Source: UBA1562 sp041653955 (GTDB taxonomy: Bacteria; Omnitrophota; Gorgyraeia; Gygaellales; Profunditerraquicolaceae). Taken from it: a stretch of 64,000 bases of DNA. The notes under the pieces are model-generated. The model was not told the DNA's origin. It made no database searches and worked only from the letters and a program-made list of their open reading frames with translations. Shown here piece after piece: positions 7,364 to 16,618 of this stretch (positions are counted from its first letter, which is position 1; every line of letters begins with the position of its first letter). The position numbers and the translations under genes are program-made. Location of the stretch: assembly GCA_041653955.1 (NCBI GenBank), contig JBAZEH010000001.1, forward strand, positions 60,496-124,495, given 5' to 3'.

Positions 7364-8928
7364 CTCGCCCTTTCTGCCTGCTGCCTTCTACGCCTCCAGG
7401 CCGCCTTAACCAGGACTGCAAGCGTAAGAAAAACCAGAAATAACCCTAATCTTGTCCCTATGACAAAGGCCCGGTCCGCGGCAGAGACATTTCTCATGAA
7501 TATTATGGGGAGCCACTCCTGCCATAGCCATATACCCAAGATAAGAAACAGGAACAACGGCGTAATATATTTGATGATGAATTTATATATTCCCGGTACC
7601 CGCATATCTGCGCCCTTATGTATCTCATCCCAGGCCTTCTCCATCCCGAAAACCCAGGCAAAAAGTATAGTCTCTATAGTGGCGAATACTACCAGAAAGA
7701 ATGTCCCGCCCCAAAAATCCAGCTCATCCAGTACCCCGTTCTTAAGAAAGAACACCACCGAATGACAAAGTAAAAAAGATATAACACCAAATATGGCGAC
7801 CGCCTTCTTCCTGCTTATATCAAATTCATCCTCAAGAAAAGCTACCGCGGGCTGGGAAAGAGAAACCGAAGAAGTGACCCCAGCCAGAAAAAGAAGAAAA
7901 AACCAGATAAACCCCATAATTTGCGCGAACGGCAGCTTATTCAATACAAGCGGCATAGTGATAAAACCCAGGTTGAATACGCCTGAACGGGCAATAGATT
8001 GTATCTCCTGGGGCCCAAAAAAAACAAAAGCAGCAGGTATAACTATGCTGGCGCCCAATATGACCTCGGCTACTTCATTGGTGCCGGATGCGGTCAGGCC
8101 AGAAAGGACTATATCGTCGCCCTTTGATAGATAACTCGCGTAAGTAAGTATGACCCCGATCCCTACGCTCAAGGTGAAAAATACCTGCCCTGCCGCCTCA
8201 AGCCATACGCGCGCTGATCTAAGAGCTGAGAAATCAGGGTTCCAAAGAAAACCTAACCCGTTATAAACGCTCCAGGCCGGCCTGGCGGGATCAGGCGCCC
8301 CTAATGTCAGGACCCTTGCCATAAGTACTAAAGCAAATAAGAATAAAAGGGGCATCGCCCATTTGCAGAAACGCTCAATACCTCCCTTTATGCCATGGTA
8401 TACTACGCATATATTCACTATAAAGGTGGCTAAAAAGAACAGGTACGCTGGGCCAAGGCCTTGAAAATACTGGTTTTTCTCCAGCCCCTGGAAGCCGCTT
8501 AAGAAACTTTGCATGGACGCCTGGTCCGCCAGCCCATTGTATTTGCCCGTCAACGAAAAGAAACTGTACGCCAGCGTCCAGGATTCTATATAAGTATAAT
8601 ATATGAAAATGACTAGCGGGCCAAATATACCGATGATACCGAAATATTTAATAAAGCGGTTTTTCTGCCAGATACTGTGGAATATACCCGGAGCGGTGCC
8701 ATGCTCAAAGCCTCCTCCGTAACGGCCTAATGTCCACTCTATCCACATCAGGGGTATCCCCAATAATAGCAGCGATATAAAATAGGGGATCATGAACGCC
8801 CCGCCGCCGTTGGATGCCGCCTTGGCAGGGAACCTCAAAAAATTACCCAACCCTATGGCGGAACCCGCTACCGCCATGATAATACCAAGACGCGAACCCC
8901 AGCTATCCCTTTTTCCTGTCCGCTTCAC
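7360..8928 (-). CDS. sodium-dependent transporter, NSS/SNF family
   Basis: LeuT-fold symporter of 522 residues with about twelve helices. Helix 1 carries the family signature GSAIGLGNFLRFP, and NGGGAFMIPY follows in helix 2. It is predicted to import an amino acid with Na+; the partner small subunit suggests Met, Ala or similar substrates. The start is GTG at 8928, read with SD GGAGAG about ten bases upstream, inside the end of the hydrogenase protease gene (26-base overlap). It shows that a sodium gradient is used in this cell, consistent with Rnf and Mrp. Confidence 0.93.
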   Translation of the reverse strand: MKRTGKRDSWGSRLGIIMAVAGSAIGLGNFLRFPAKAASNGGGAFMIPYFISLLLLGIPLMWIEWTLGRYGGGFEHGTAPGIFHSIWQKNRFIKYFGIIGIFGPLVIFIYYTYIESWTLAYSFFSLTGKYNGLADQASMQSFLSGFQGLEKNQYFQGLGPAYLFFLATFIVNICVVYHGIKGGIERFCKWAMPLLFLFALVLMARVLTLGAPDPARPAWSVYNGLGFLWNPDFSALRSARVWLEAAGQVFFTLSVGIGVILTYASYLSKGDDIVLSGLTASGTNEVAEVILGASIVIPAAFVFFGPQEIQSIARSGVFNLGFITMPLVLNKLPFAQIMGFIWFFLLFLAGVTSSVSLSQPAVAFLEDEFDISRKKAVAIFGVISFLLCHSVVFFLKNGVLDELDFWGGTFFLVVFATIETILFAWVFGMEKAWDEIHKGADMRVPGIYKFIIKYITPLFLFLILGIWLWQEWLPIIFMRNVSAADRAFVIGTRLGLFLVFLTLAVLVKAAWRRRRQQAERAR

Positions 8929-9373
8929 AGAACCATCTCTCCAGTTTATCCAAAACCTGGGCCACCTCCGGGCTCAAAGTATCTCCGAAATCAAGGCTCT
9001 TGGGCTGGATAATTAAAAGAATTATATCCGCCTTTAAATTGCTTTGCAAGTAATTTATAATCAATGAGATAGATGCGTTATGCGTAGAGTATAAGCCAGG
9101 AGTTTTTATGTTGGTTGCCTCAACAAAACTGAACTCTCCGGGCTTACCCCCGAAATCAGCCACGTCAATAAGCACTATGGTATCCGGCGCCTCCCTGACT
9201 ATCTTACCCAGGTAGTTTTCCGGGCTCTCTCCGGCATCAAATACGGTAAAGGAGACCTTTTCTTTGATCCTCCCTGCCAAAAGCGAACCAGCGCCGTCAT
9301 CGCTGCGCAAGGTATTGCCGATACCTACAATTATAACCTTGCCTTTAAGCCTGGGGATGATGTCTTCATGCAT
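8903..9373 (-). CDS. hydrogenase maturation protease, HycI/HyaD family
   Basis: Nickel-dependent endopeptidase that removes the C-terminal tail of a [NiFe]-hydrogenase large subunit after nickel insertion. It has GIGNTLRSDDGAG at residues 17-29, the metal-binding Asp region LIDVADF near 70, and STHNASIS with the expected His near 98. Its length (156) is typical. The substrate is probably the group 4 large subunit at 24453-25649, whose nickel motif is followed by a 38-residue tail. No hypA-F genes are in the window. It overlaps the NSS transporter gene. Confidence 0.92.
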   Translation of the reverse strand: MHEDIIPRLKGKVIIVGIGNTLRSDDGAGSLLAGRIKEKVSFTVFDAGESPENYLGKIVREAPDTIVLIDVADFGGKPGEFSFVEATNIKTPGLYSTHNASISLIINYLQSNLKADIILLIIQPKSLDFGDTLSPEVAQVLDKLERWFCEADRKKG

Positions 9374-9384
9374 GTAAGGACACC

Positions 9385-9618
9385 TTACATAACCTTGATC
9401 GCTTCCTGGATCAACGGCAGGATACCCTCTATTTCCTCTTTTGATAACCTTCCTAATTTAGCGAAGGTAGCGTTACCGGTCCTGTCTTTTATCTCTCTTG
9501 TGATCTGCACTTTCTTTGTCCCCTTATTATAGGAATGCACGCTCACTACAATCTTGCTGTTATCATCCTCCCACGCCTTGCTGAACAACTCTTCATCCAA
9601 ACTGCTGTCATACGGCAT
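9385..9618 (-). CDS. small conserved-looking hypothetical protein (77 aa)
   Basis: Acidic N-terminus, then a likely beta-hairpin (KIVVSVHSYNKGTKKVQITRE) and a C-terminal helix (SKEEIEGILPLIQEAIKVM). No signal peptide, membrane segment or metal motif. A strong ribosome site (GGAGGAGG) supports translation. It lies 12 bases after nnrE and 12 before the hydrogenase protease, so it is part of the same operon. I do not recognise the family; a small helper or regulatory protein is possible. Confidence 0.75.
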   Translation of the reverse strand: MPYDSSLDEELFSKAWEDDNSKIVVSVHSYNKGTKKVQITREIKDRTGNATFAKLGRLSKEEIEGILPLIQEAIKVM

Positions 9619-9630
9619 CTCTTCCTCCTC

Positions 9631-10305
9631 CTATCTATTCTTTATTAAACTAACCGGTAACCCTAAATCCTTTACTACTATCTTCCCGCAATACGCGGGG
9701 CCCTCCGCCATAACCATACCGCGTTTCTTAGCCGCGAATGTTACGGTTTTATCCGCTTTCACGCAGCAACCCAATATCCTTCCCGTAGTCGCGTCTAACC
9801 CCGAAGGTATATCCACCGATATAACATACGCCTTTGAGCTGTTGATAATTCCGACCAGGTCCCGGTAGACTCCTTTCACTTCCCCTTTTAACCCTGTACC
9901 TAAAAGCGCGTCAATAATAAGGCCGTATCTGCGTATTTTATCTTTGATCTCCCGCAGATTCCCCGCATTGACCTCAATTACCCTGCGCCTCATCTTAAGG
10001 ATGATATCCAGGTTTACTTTTGCGTCACCCTTTACTTCTTCAGCGCTACCGGCCAGAAACAGTTCCGGTTTTATGCCGCGTGTTAAAAGGTGGCGCGCCG
10101 CGGCAAATCCGTCTCCGCCATTATTGCCCTTGCCGCAAAATAGGACCGCCGCCATGCCTGCGCGTAATAATCTTACGGCCTCCTGCGCCACTCCTATAGC
10201 AGCATTCTCCATAAGAAGGAGCCCGGGGATACCGAAAGAATCCAACGCCCTCCTGTCTATCTCTTTAGCCCCTTTAGCGGTCAGCAGGTCAGAATTTTTT
10301 CCCAT
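9631..10305 (-). CDS. nnrE: NAD(P)H-hydrate epimerase
   Basis: YjeF_N domain enzyme that interconverts R and S forms of damaged NAD(P)H hydrate. Motifs are GKGNNGGDGFAAARHL (substrate loop) and VDIPSGLDATTG (potassium/phosphate site). At 224 residues it is the stand-alone epimerase; the ADP-dependent dehydratase (NnrD) domain is absent. It overlaps the MazG-like gene by 17 bases. Confidence 0.93.
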   Translation of the reverse strand: MGKNSDLLTAKGAKEIDRRALDSFGIPGLLLMENAAIGVAQEAVRLLRAGMAAVLFCGKGNNGGDGFAAARHLLTRGIKPELFLAGSAEEVKGDAKVNLDIILKMRRRVIEVNAGNLREIKDKIRRYGLIIDALLGTGLKGEVKGVYRDLVGIINSSKAYVISVDIPSGLDATTGRILGCCVKADKTVTFAAKKRGMVMAEGPAYCGKIVVKDLGLPVSLIKNR

Positions 10306-10609
10306 GACGGTAAGGGCGGGTCTTATTGTATTCTATCTTCCTGCGCAGGGTCTTATCCAGGTCAATACCTCTCGCTCCGCAATAATCAAAGATACGGATA
10401 CAGCAGTCAGCGAGTTCCTCGGCGATATTATCTTTTGTCCCGTGGTTGCGCATCGCCTCCAGCGCTTCGGATAGCTCAGAATGCATAAGCGCGATGAGTT
10501 CTCCGTCGTTACGCTCGCTGTCCCACCACCCCTTATCGCTTGCGATAAGATGGCACTCTTTAATAAGTTTAGAGATCCCTGTCTTCTCTTGTTTCTGCTT
10601 CTTCGACAT
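10289..10609 (-). CDS. MazG-like nucleotide pyrophosphohydrolase
   Basis: All-alpha NTP pyrophosphatase, 106 residues. Metal-binding helices are visible as ELSEALEAM and EELADCCIRIFDY, the usual E-x2-E and E-x2-D pairs. Likely removes non-canonical or excess dNTPs. The ATG has GGAGGT eight bases upstream, inside the preceding lipoprotein gene, which it overlaps by 41 bases. Pairing with nnrE suggests a nucleotide/cofactor sanitation group. Confidence 0.85.
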   Translation of the reverse strand: MSKKQKQEKTGISKLIKECHLIASDKGWWDSERNDGELIALMHSELSEALEAMRNHGTKDNIAEELADCCIRIFDYCGARGIDLDKTLRRKIEYNKTRPYRHGKKF

Positions 10610-11045
10610 TTATTTTTACCTCCAGCTCATCCAGCGTGACCTTTCCTTCCAATACCGAAGTTATCCTATCCGCGACCAGCTCCTTGGCGAAGGTGCTGGG
10701 AGAAGATACCTCTATCTGCGTGCTTTTAGCCCCTGTTTCCTTGAAGAATACGCCTACCACTGTCGTATCGAGCTCCGAAAGATAGAAGGCTATCATATGT
10801 TTTGTCTTGCTTTGCGCGTAAATATATGAACGCGTGCGCTTAAGTATCTCTTTAACCTTAGCGTACAGTTCGGCGTAATCATAGTCAAACGCCAAAATGA
10901 CCGCGTCTTTACGTCCTTCCTCCAAAACGCGCGTAGATATGCCCATAAATCCCTTCGCGCCCTCCTTTATCGTCGAGCACCCCGCTAACGCCGCGGCAGA
11001 AAAGAACAATAACGCGATAACAAAGAAACCTTTCCTTATCTTCAT
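10569..11045 (-). CDS. hypothetical lipoprotein
   Basis: Signal peptide MKIRKGFFVIALLFFSAAA with lipobox LAGC, so it is lipid-anchored. The mature part of about 135 residues mixes helix and strand (DAVILAFDYDYAELYAKVKEILKRT, then STQIEVSSPSTFAKELVADRI). It has the same size and strand-rich style as the DUF3568-like lipoprotein at 6882-7262 but no clear identity by eye. Located 11 bases after the CNB-MinD-patatin gene. Function unknown. Confidence 0.78.
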   Translation of the reverse strand: MKIRKGFFVIALLFFSAAALAGCSTIKEGAKGFMGISTRVLEEGRKDAVILAFDYDYAELYAKVKEILKRTRSYIYAQSKTKHMIAFYLSELDTTVVGVFFKETGAKSTQIEVSSPSTFAKELVADRITSVLEGKVTLDELEVKINVEEAETREDRDL

Positions 11046-11056
11046 ATCATCTCCCT

Positions 11057-13036
11057 CTATTCGCTTATGACCTGCTTTATCTTCTCTAAATTCCTGCGCG
11101 CTTCTTCTTCACCCTTGACGGCAAACTCCCTGGCGCGATGCAACTCCAGCCAAAACATACCTGAAGTATCCGGATGAAGCACGATATCCGCGAGCTGCCC
11201 TTCCTTTTTCGCTACTTCAGACTGTAATATCTCAATACTGCTGAAGATAATATCCAGTATATTGGTCTTTATCTTCTTCTCGTAATATTTGGCGGATGAG
11301 GTTTCCGTGCCCTTTATCTTTTCATACTGCTTCATCACATCTTCCCGGGAGGGGGTAACATTAACCGCTATTATCTTCCTGACGCCCATCTTGAATAATG
11401 GCTCGGTAGGCAGAGGGTTGATCACTCCTCCGTCAAATAAAAGGCTTTGCCTGAACTTAAAAGGCCTGAAAACCCCGGGCATAGTGCAGCTTGCCATTAT
11501 CGCGTCTATAAGGAGCCCCTTGTCCATAATGACCGGTTCTTTTCTTTTCACATCGCTTGCGATTATCTTGAGGGGAAGCTTTACATCATAAAATGTCTTA
11601 TTACCCAGGTATTTTTTTAAAAATCTGTAAAGCTTATTGCCTTTGATGAAACCAAAAAACGGGAAAGTAAGGTCTATCAGGCTCCATATATGTTTTGGTT
11701 CTTTGAATTCTTTAGAGGTGATCTCCAGTATCTCGGAACTTGACCTGCCGGTCACCCACAGGCTGGCGATAAGCGCTCCCACGCTTGAACCAGAGATGAC
11801 ATCTATAGGGATATTCTCCTCTTCTATCACCTTTAACACTCCAATATGGCAGAAGCCGTACGCAACGCCTACCCCCAGCGCGAGGCCTACCAAGCGGTCC
11901 CCCATCTGGCGCGATATCCTCCTTATTGCCTTGGCATACTCAGAGGCCGGATCATCCAGCACCATCTTATCCGATGCCTTGAACTCTATCTTAGGCAGCG
12001 TAGCGGATATGGGATGGCCCAATATCATTGTTTGTTCTTCGTGGGTAAGCTCGGAATACTTATATTCATTTATAACGACGTTTATCTTGTCTTCATGAAA
12101 ATTAAAATCCGATTTAAGCCTGTGGATCAGGCTATGCGTCCTCTTCAAATCCACTGGTTCAGGGCTGGTCAGCAGGTATACCAGATCAGACTGATTAAGC
12201 ATATCCAATATGATCCTGTCCATCTCGCTGGGCAAATCAAAGATTATATAGTGATAATCATTCACCAGCAGGCTTAAGATATCTCCGAGCTTCTTTACGC
12301 AGGATTCCTCCTCCGCCCTGTATGAGAAAGTGGCAAGGTCCACTCCAAAACTATTTTTGAGTATAAAATCCTTTACCGACCTGGCTTCATAACCGTCTTT
12401 AGAGGAGAGGTCGAATACACGGTAAGCGCCTTCGATCTGGAGCCTGTGAGGAAGACTATGGGGCCTTTCAATAGGAGCAATATCCAGTATTATTACCGAC
12501 TTAAGCGTTTCTTTGACCAGGCTAAGCGCCAGATTCAGGGCGTAAACGGTCTTGCCGGACTGAGAGTAAGAGCTGAATATGGATATCGCGGTGCTTTCAA
12601 AGATCGTCTTCTGATGTATATCTTTTCTTTTCAGCCTGCGCGACAGGCTCCTGCTTAAGTCGATCGCCAGGCGCGGCATCTTCTTAAGCATCAGATCAAA
12701 ATCTTTCTGATTGATCGTCAAAAGCAGGCAGTCATTTATAGCCCTGGCAGTCACGGAATGCGGTTCCCCGGTAAGGAGTGAAATGATGCCGAAATATTTA
12801 CCCCTATGCAGGTATTCTAATATCGTTTCATTGCCGCGCTCATCCTGCGTATAGATAACTACCCTTCCCAGCACTACCGCGTAAAGAGCTCCGGGCGGCT
12901 CGCCTTCGCAATAGATGATCTCACCCTTCTTATACTCCTTGAAGGCAGCCTTCTCCTGTATGAACCTGCGTTCCGCCCTGGATAGCCCGGAAAATAAAGG
13001 TATCTCTTCAAGTATTGCAGGGTCTTTACTGATCAA
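11057..13036 (-). CDS. cyclic-nucleotide-binding / MinD-like / patatin phospholipase fusion
   Basis: Three modules in 659 residues. Residues 10-130 are a CNB domain (PLFSGLSRAERRFI, KGEIIYCEGEPPG). Residues about 148-375 are a ParA/MinD-type domain with P-loop SSYSQSGKTVYALN and a Walker B-like IIFDLP. Residues about 385-610 are a patatin lipase with nucleophile GSSVG (Ser 418) and catalytic Asp in FDGGVINP (about 535). The oxyanion loop is GVGVAYG and not the common GGGxRG. The start is TTG with GGAG seven bases upstream, overlapping the GH1 stop region. CNB plus patatin is known from NTE-like esterases; the ATPase in between is unusual. Probably membrane-associated and signal-gated. Confidence 0.88.
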   Translation of the reverse strand: MISKDPAILEEIPLFSGLSRAERRFIQEKAAFKEYKKGEIIYCEGEPPGALYAVVLGRVVIYTQDERGNETILEYLHRGKYFGIISLLTGEPHSVTARAINDCLLLTINQKDFDLMLKKMPRLAIDLSRSLSRRLKRKDIHQKTIFESTAISIFSSYSQSGKTVYALNLALSLVKETLKSVIILDIAPIERPHSLPHRLQIEGAYRVFDLSSKDGYEARSVKDFILKNSFGVDLATFSYRAEEESCVKKLGDILSLLVNDYHYIIFDLPSEMDRIILDMLNQSDLVYLLTSPEPVDLKRTHSLIHRLKSDFNFHEDKINVVINEYKYSELTHEEQTMILGHPISATLPKIEFKASDKMVLDDPASEYAKAIRRISRQMGDRLVGLALGVGVAYGFCHIGVLKVIEEENIPIDVISGSSVGALIASLWVTGRSSSEILEITSKEFKEPKHIWSLIDLTFPFFGFIKGNKLYRFLKKYLGNKTFYDVKLPLKIIASDVKRKEPVIMDKGLLIDAIMASCTMPGVFRPFKFRQSLLFDGGVINPLPTEPLFKMGVRKIIAVNVTPSREDVMKQYEKIKGTETSSAKYYEKKIKTNILDIIFSSIEILQSEVAKKEGQLADIVLHPDTSGMFWLELHRAREFAVKGEEEARRNLEKIKQVISE

Positions 13037-13040
13037 TTTG

Positions 13041-14261
13041 TTACTCCAGTCTTCCCGTTGCGCAAACCCGGGAATATCTTTTCGCGCTCTCGCGCACGGT
13101 GCGCGCGTAAGTATTGTAATCCACCTCTATGAGCCCAAAACGCGGGGTAAACCCCTTATCCCATTCATAATTGTCTATCAGCGACCAGTAAATATAACCC
13201 AGCAGGTCAACGCCCCCGCGCATTGCCGCATGCATACTTTTAATGTGGTCGCGTATAAAATCCCACCTAAAGCCATCATTATCGGTGCATATGCCGTTCT
13301 CAAGTATAAATACCGGCAATCCATACCTCTTAAGGCCCATAAGCACCTCATATAGCCCTTGCGGATATATATCCCATCCCATGGAATTCTTGGCCAGCCT
13401 GCTATGGCTGCCATCGCATACATCAAGAGTCAGGTTTTTAACGCCCCATCCCCGCGTCTCCACCACGCTCCTGGTATAATAATTAACGCCTATGAAATCA
13501 AGCGCTCCGGCAGCTATAGACCTTTCTATAAATTCACGGTTAAAATATCTGTCCCTTAAATATGCGGCTAGCCTGTTCCTTAAAGTAGGGACACAGGGCA
13601 CAAACGCTTGTATATTCTTAGCTATACTTATTAAAGGAGCGCCCGTCCCGGATCTTTCATATATCCCGCGGATAAGTTCGCAGGCCTTGATATGGGATAA
13701 TAGCAGGTTCTCTTTTACCTGCCTGGCCTTGCTGAAGGACTTCTCCTGGGGAGGCCAAAAACCCAGGATATAGGAATGGTATGTATAGACCATCGGCTCA
13801 TTGATGGTCACCCAGTATTTTACATCTTCAGAGAGGGATGAGACCACCTTCTCAACGTAACGCAGGAAATAATCGCAAGCCTTCCTGTTATGCCAGCCCC
13901 CTTTTTTCGCGAACCACAGGGGGTTAGTAAAATGATGGAGCGTGACTATCGGGGTAAGGCTATACTCCTTTAATGCGGCGATGACATCGCGGTAGTGGCC
14001 CAGTTCTTTTTGAGAAAACTCGCCTTCCCGCGGTTCTATGCGGCTCCACTCAACGGATAAACGATGGGCATTATGCCCCAGGGATTTTGCCAGTCCGAAA
14101 TCTGTCCTGTAAAGCTCGTAATGACGGCAGGCCTGGCCGGAAGGATCTTTAAGGCCAGCCTTTTTCTCCCAATCCCACCAATCGGAGTTTGTGTTATCCC
14201 CCTCTACCTGATGGGCAGCCGCAGCCGCCCCCCAGATAAAATCTCGCGGAAATTGGATCAT
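13041..14261 (-). CDS. glycoside hydrolase family 1, beta-glucosidase-like
   Basis: Retaining beta-glycosidase. N-terminal RDFIWGAAAAAHQVEG is the family 1 opening, the acid/base Glu is in VTINEPMVY and the nucleophile Glu in FILENGICT. The aglycone/product segment YWSLIDNYEWDKGFTPRFGL is intact. At 406 residues it is shorter than the usual 440-470, with loops trimmed but no catalytic loss. No signal peptide, so it is cytosolic and may act on disaccharides or glycosides. It sits between a lipoprotein gene and the patatin fusion. Confidence 0.93.
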   Translation of the reverse strand: MIQFPRDFIWGAAAAAHQVEGDNTNSDWWDWEKKAGLKDPSGQACRHYELYRTDFGLAKSLGHNAHRLSVEWSRIEPREGEFSQKELGHYRDVIAALKEYSLTPIVTLHHFTNPLWFAKKGGWHNRKACDYFLRYVEKVVSSLSEDVKYWVTINEPMVYTYHSYILGFWPPQEKSFSKARQVKENLLLSHIKACELIRGIYERSGTGAPLISIAKNIQAFVPCVPTLRNRLAAYLRDRYFNREFIERSIAAGALDFIGVNYYTRSVVETRGWGVKNLTLDVCDGSHSRLAKNSMGWDIYPQGLYEVLMGLKRYGLPVFILENGICTDNDGFRWDFIRDHIKSMHAAMRGGVDLLGYIYWSLIDNYEWDKGFTPRFGLIEVDYNTYARTVRESAKRYSRVCATGRLE

Positions 14262-14289
14262 CCTGTATATAGATAAGTAATGCCGCGGA

Positions 14290-14727
14290 CTATCTGTTCT
14301 CCCCCGGCTTGGTAGGCGCGGGATTAAGATATTTACCCAGCACCATCCATGTTTTCGGACCGACTTTGCCGTCCGCCTGAAGATTGTTCGCCTTCTGAAA
14401 ATCCGTTATCGCCTTCTTTGACTGGGGGCCTATCTTGCCGTCTACAACCCCGGCATAAAATCCGGCGTTCTTTAAGGCCATCTGTATCTCTTTAGATGTG
14501 GGCTTATAAGGCCCGGGGGGAGGCAACTGCTCAAGCTTAACCTCCTCCACAAAAAGCGCGGGCTCTGGCGTCACGGTTACTGCCGGAGCTGTTGAGACAT
14601 CGATCCTGCTTAACTCTTCCATAGATATCGGCTCCTGCGTTTCAGCGATAGGCTGCTGCTTTTTACCGCAACTGGCCAGGCAAACGGTTAACGCTAAAAT
14701 AAGTACGGTCAATACTGGTCTCCTCAT
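14290..14727 (-). CDS. lipoprotein with peptidoglycan-binding domain
   Basis: Signal peptide with lipobox LASC, a Pro/Glu-rich linker of about 50 residues, then one PG_binding_1 domain (ALKNAGFYAGVVDGKIGP through GKVGPKTWMVLGKYL). Likely tethers the outer membrane or another complex to the cell wall. A strong SD (AGGAGG) lies ahead of the ATG, and a weak TTGCTT-16-TAAAAT promoter may sit in the 91-base gap upstream. Confidence 0.88.
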   Translation of the reverse strand: MRRPVLTVLILALTVCLASCGKKQQPIAETQEPISMEELSRIDVSTAPAVTVTPEPALFVEEVKLEQLPPPGPYKPTSKEIQMALKNAGFYAGVVDGKIGPQSKKAITDFQKANNLQADGKVGPKTWMVLGKYLNPAPTKPGENR

Positions 14728-14818
14728 AGCTATTCCTCCTGTAAGTTATAAAGACTGCCTCCAAAGGACAACTCTATTTTATTTTAATACTTCCAGCGTA
14801 AAAAGCAAATGAAATATA

Positions 14819-16015
14819 TCAGATTCCGCGCAACCGCGGATAGATGACATTTATGGTTATGAAAAAAATCAGGCAAACAACTCCTCCGGTAAATACCGTA
14901 AGCGATACCCCGATGAAATGGGCCAGGATACCCGCGAACAGATTACCGAAAGGCATGAACCCTGCAAAGGTAAGCATAAATACGCTCATCACCCTGCCCC
15001 TGTACCTATCCGGGACCAGTATCTGCAACAGCGTATTTACGATCCCTATCGCCGTGACCGAAGCTCCGCCTACAAATATAAGGATAATAAGCGAGAATAA
15101 AAACCACCTGGAGAAGGAAAATAATATAAGCGATATAGAAAATATCAGCGCGGAAGATACCAGGAGCCTCCCCTTATATTTAAAATCCCCCAGGCGCGCT
15201 AATATCAATGCCGCGACAAGGGCGCCTATACCGGTAAAGGACATAAGCACCCCTAACCCCCCCGCCCCTACCTTAAATACCTCTTCGGCAAAAACAGGCA
15301 TAAGCACTACGTAAGATACCCCGAAAATGCTGGTCACTGCGACCATACTGATCAACGCGAGTATGATACGGTTATCTTTTATAAACTTAAGGCCGTCTGC
15401 CAGGTCCTTAATAAGGAACTTCCCAGGAACCGCCTTAGGCACATTATTAATATTTATAAGCAAGAGGGCTATTATCACCGCGAAGAAACTTATCCCATTT
15501 ACGTAAAAACAACCGCTCATACCTATACCGGCTATAAGCAAGCCTGCCAGGGCGGGGCCGATTATGCGGGCAGAATTAAAGGCGGCGGAATTAAGGGCGA
15601 CGGCATTTAAAAGGTGCTCCTTGCCGACAAGCTCCGCCACCACTGCCTGACGGGCAGGAGCGTCAAAAGCCATGACCACACCGTTAGCTAAAGCGATGAA
15701 CATTATCTGTAAAGGAGTGATCTTTTTCATATGCGTAAGGACGGCGAGCAGGAAAGCCAGGAGCATAAAAGCGTGCTGCGTGAACAAAAGTATTTTTCTT
15801 TTATTCACCCTGTCAGCCGCTACGCCTCCTAACAGGGCGAGCAGAAAAACGGGTATATAACTAAGGAAACTGACCAGCCCCAGCAGGAATGTGGAATTGG
15901 TCAGGCTGAACATCAGCCAGCTCTGGGCAAAATACTGGACCCATGTCCCGACGAGGGAGATCAACATCCCCAGCCAATAAAGCCTGAAATTCCTGACCTT
16001 CAGGGAAGAAAACAT
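14819..16015 (-). CDS. MFS transporter, MFS_3/EntS-like
   Basis: Twelve helices, 398 residues. Opens MFSSLKVRNFRLYWLGMLIS, with GGVAADRVNKRKILL in loop 2-3 and DAPARQAVVAELVG, all typical of the drug/siderophore exporter MFS_3 group. The ATG is 3 bases after the stop of the last hydrogenase-operon gene, so read-through from that operon is likely. It is related to the MFS gene beside rnfC at 2193-3446. Substrate unknown. Confidence 0.9.
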   Translation of the reverse strand: MFSSLKVRNFRLYWLGMLISLVGTWVQYFAQSWLMFSLTNSTFLLGLVSFLSYIPVFLLALLGGVAADRVNKRKILLFTQHAFMLLAFLLAVLTHMKKITPLQIMFIALANGVVMAFDAPARQAVVAELVGKEHLLNAVALNSAAFNSARIIGPALAGLLIAGIGMSGCFYVNGISFFAVIIALLLININNVPKAVPGKFLIKDLADGLKFIKDNRIILALISMVAVTSIFGVSYVVLMPVFAEEVFKVGAGGLGVLMSFTGIGALVAALILARLGDFKYKGRLLVSSALIFSISLILFSFSRWFLFSLIILIFVGGASVTAIGIVNTLLQILVPDRYRGRVMSVFMLTFAGFMPFGNLFAGILAHFIGVSLTVFTGGVVCLIFFITINVIYPRLRGI

Positions 16016-16018
16016 CTG

Positions 16019-16618
16019 TTAAGATTTAAGTACTGCTTCGCGCCTGCAACGGGGGCAGAGGACCTTCATACGGCCGGAGCGGCCGGGTTCCATCTCCTCT
16101 TTAGGCGAGGGTCTATCTTTTGAGGCGAGGCCTAATACTTTTAAATAAAACGATATGAGCGATGGATTGGCAAAACAGAGCGGCCCGATCTTCTGCGCTA
16201 CCCAGAATATCTGGTCATAAGGGACGATACTCTCTGCGCAGCAATCGCAAACCGCGAGCTCTTTTTCTATGGTTTGCTTCAATTCATCTTTACTGCCAGT
16301 AGTAGCCAGGTCAAAAATATTTGAAAGGATGATCCCCTTACCGGTAATGCAGTTCGCCTGGCACTGCCCGCAGAATATACACAAGTTCCAGTTAACCGTA
16401 AGGACCCTTTTATTCTTTATATCCTGTATATCTATCGCCCTGGCAGGGCATACATTGGCACATGCTCCGCAGCCCACGCAATCCTCTTCATGGAACTCGG
16501 GACGCCCCCTGAACCTCTCAAATGGCGTATGGGGCTGATAAGGGAATTTAGACGTATATGGGCCCTTGATCAATGCCCTGACCGCTTCCTTTAATTCTCT
16601 TAGTTTAGGGTATTTCAT
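16019..16618 (-). CDS. hydrogenase-associated NuoI/HycF-like ferredoxin subunit
   Basis: Peripheral electron-transfer subunit with two [4Fe-4S] motifs in residues 45-90 (CVGCGACANVCP, CIFCGQCQANC). It then has an extra CDCC pair and a C-terminal zinc-ribbon-like CPRC. The second cluster motif ends QANCITG and lacks the usual CP, a mild deviation. It is the final gene of the hydrogenase-Mrp operon, whereas in complex I and Mbh the NuoI homologue normally neighbours NuoH. Its start overlaps mrpG by 4 bases. Probably hands electrons from the diaphorase module to the hydrogenase small subunit. Confidence 0.87.
   Translation of the reverse strand: MKYPKLRELKEAVRALIKGPYTSKFPYQPHTPFERFRGRPEFHEEDCVGCGACANVCPARAIDIQDIKNKRVLTVNWNLCIFCGQCQANCITGKGIILSNIFDLATTGSKDELKQTIEKELAVCDCCAESIVPYDQIFWVAQKIGPLCFANPSLISFYLKVLGLASKDRPSPKEEMEPGRSGRMKVLCPRCRREAVLKS

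Noticed and set aside
7263..7421. N-terminal extension of the DUF3568-like lipoprotein
   Set aside because: The added residues come from the overlapping NSS/MetS coding region read in another frame; the internal start gives a proper lipoprotein signal.
9944..10474. 176-codon plus-strand frame
   Set aside because: Antisense to nnrE and the MazG-like gene; Ser/Arg/Pro-rich shadow composition and no ribosome site.
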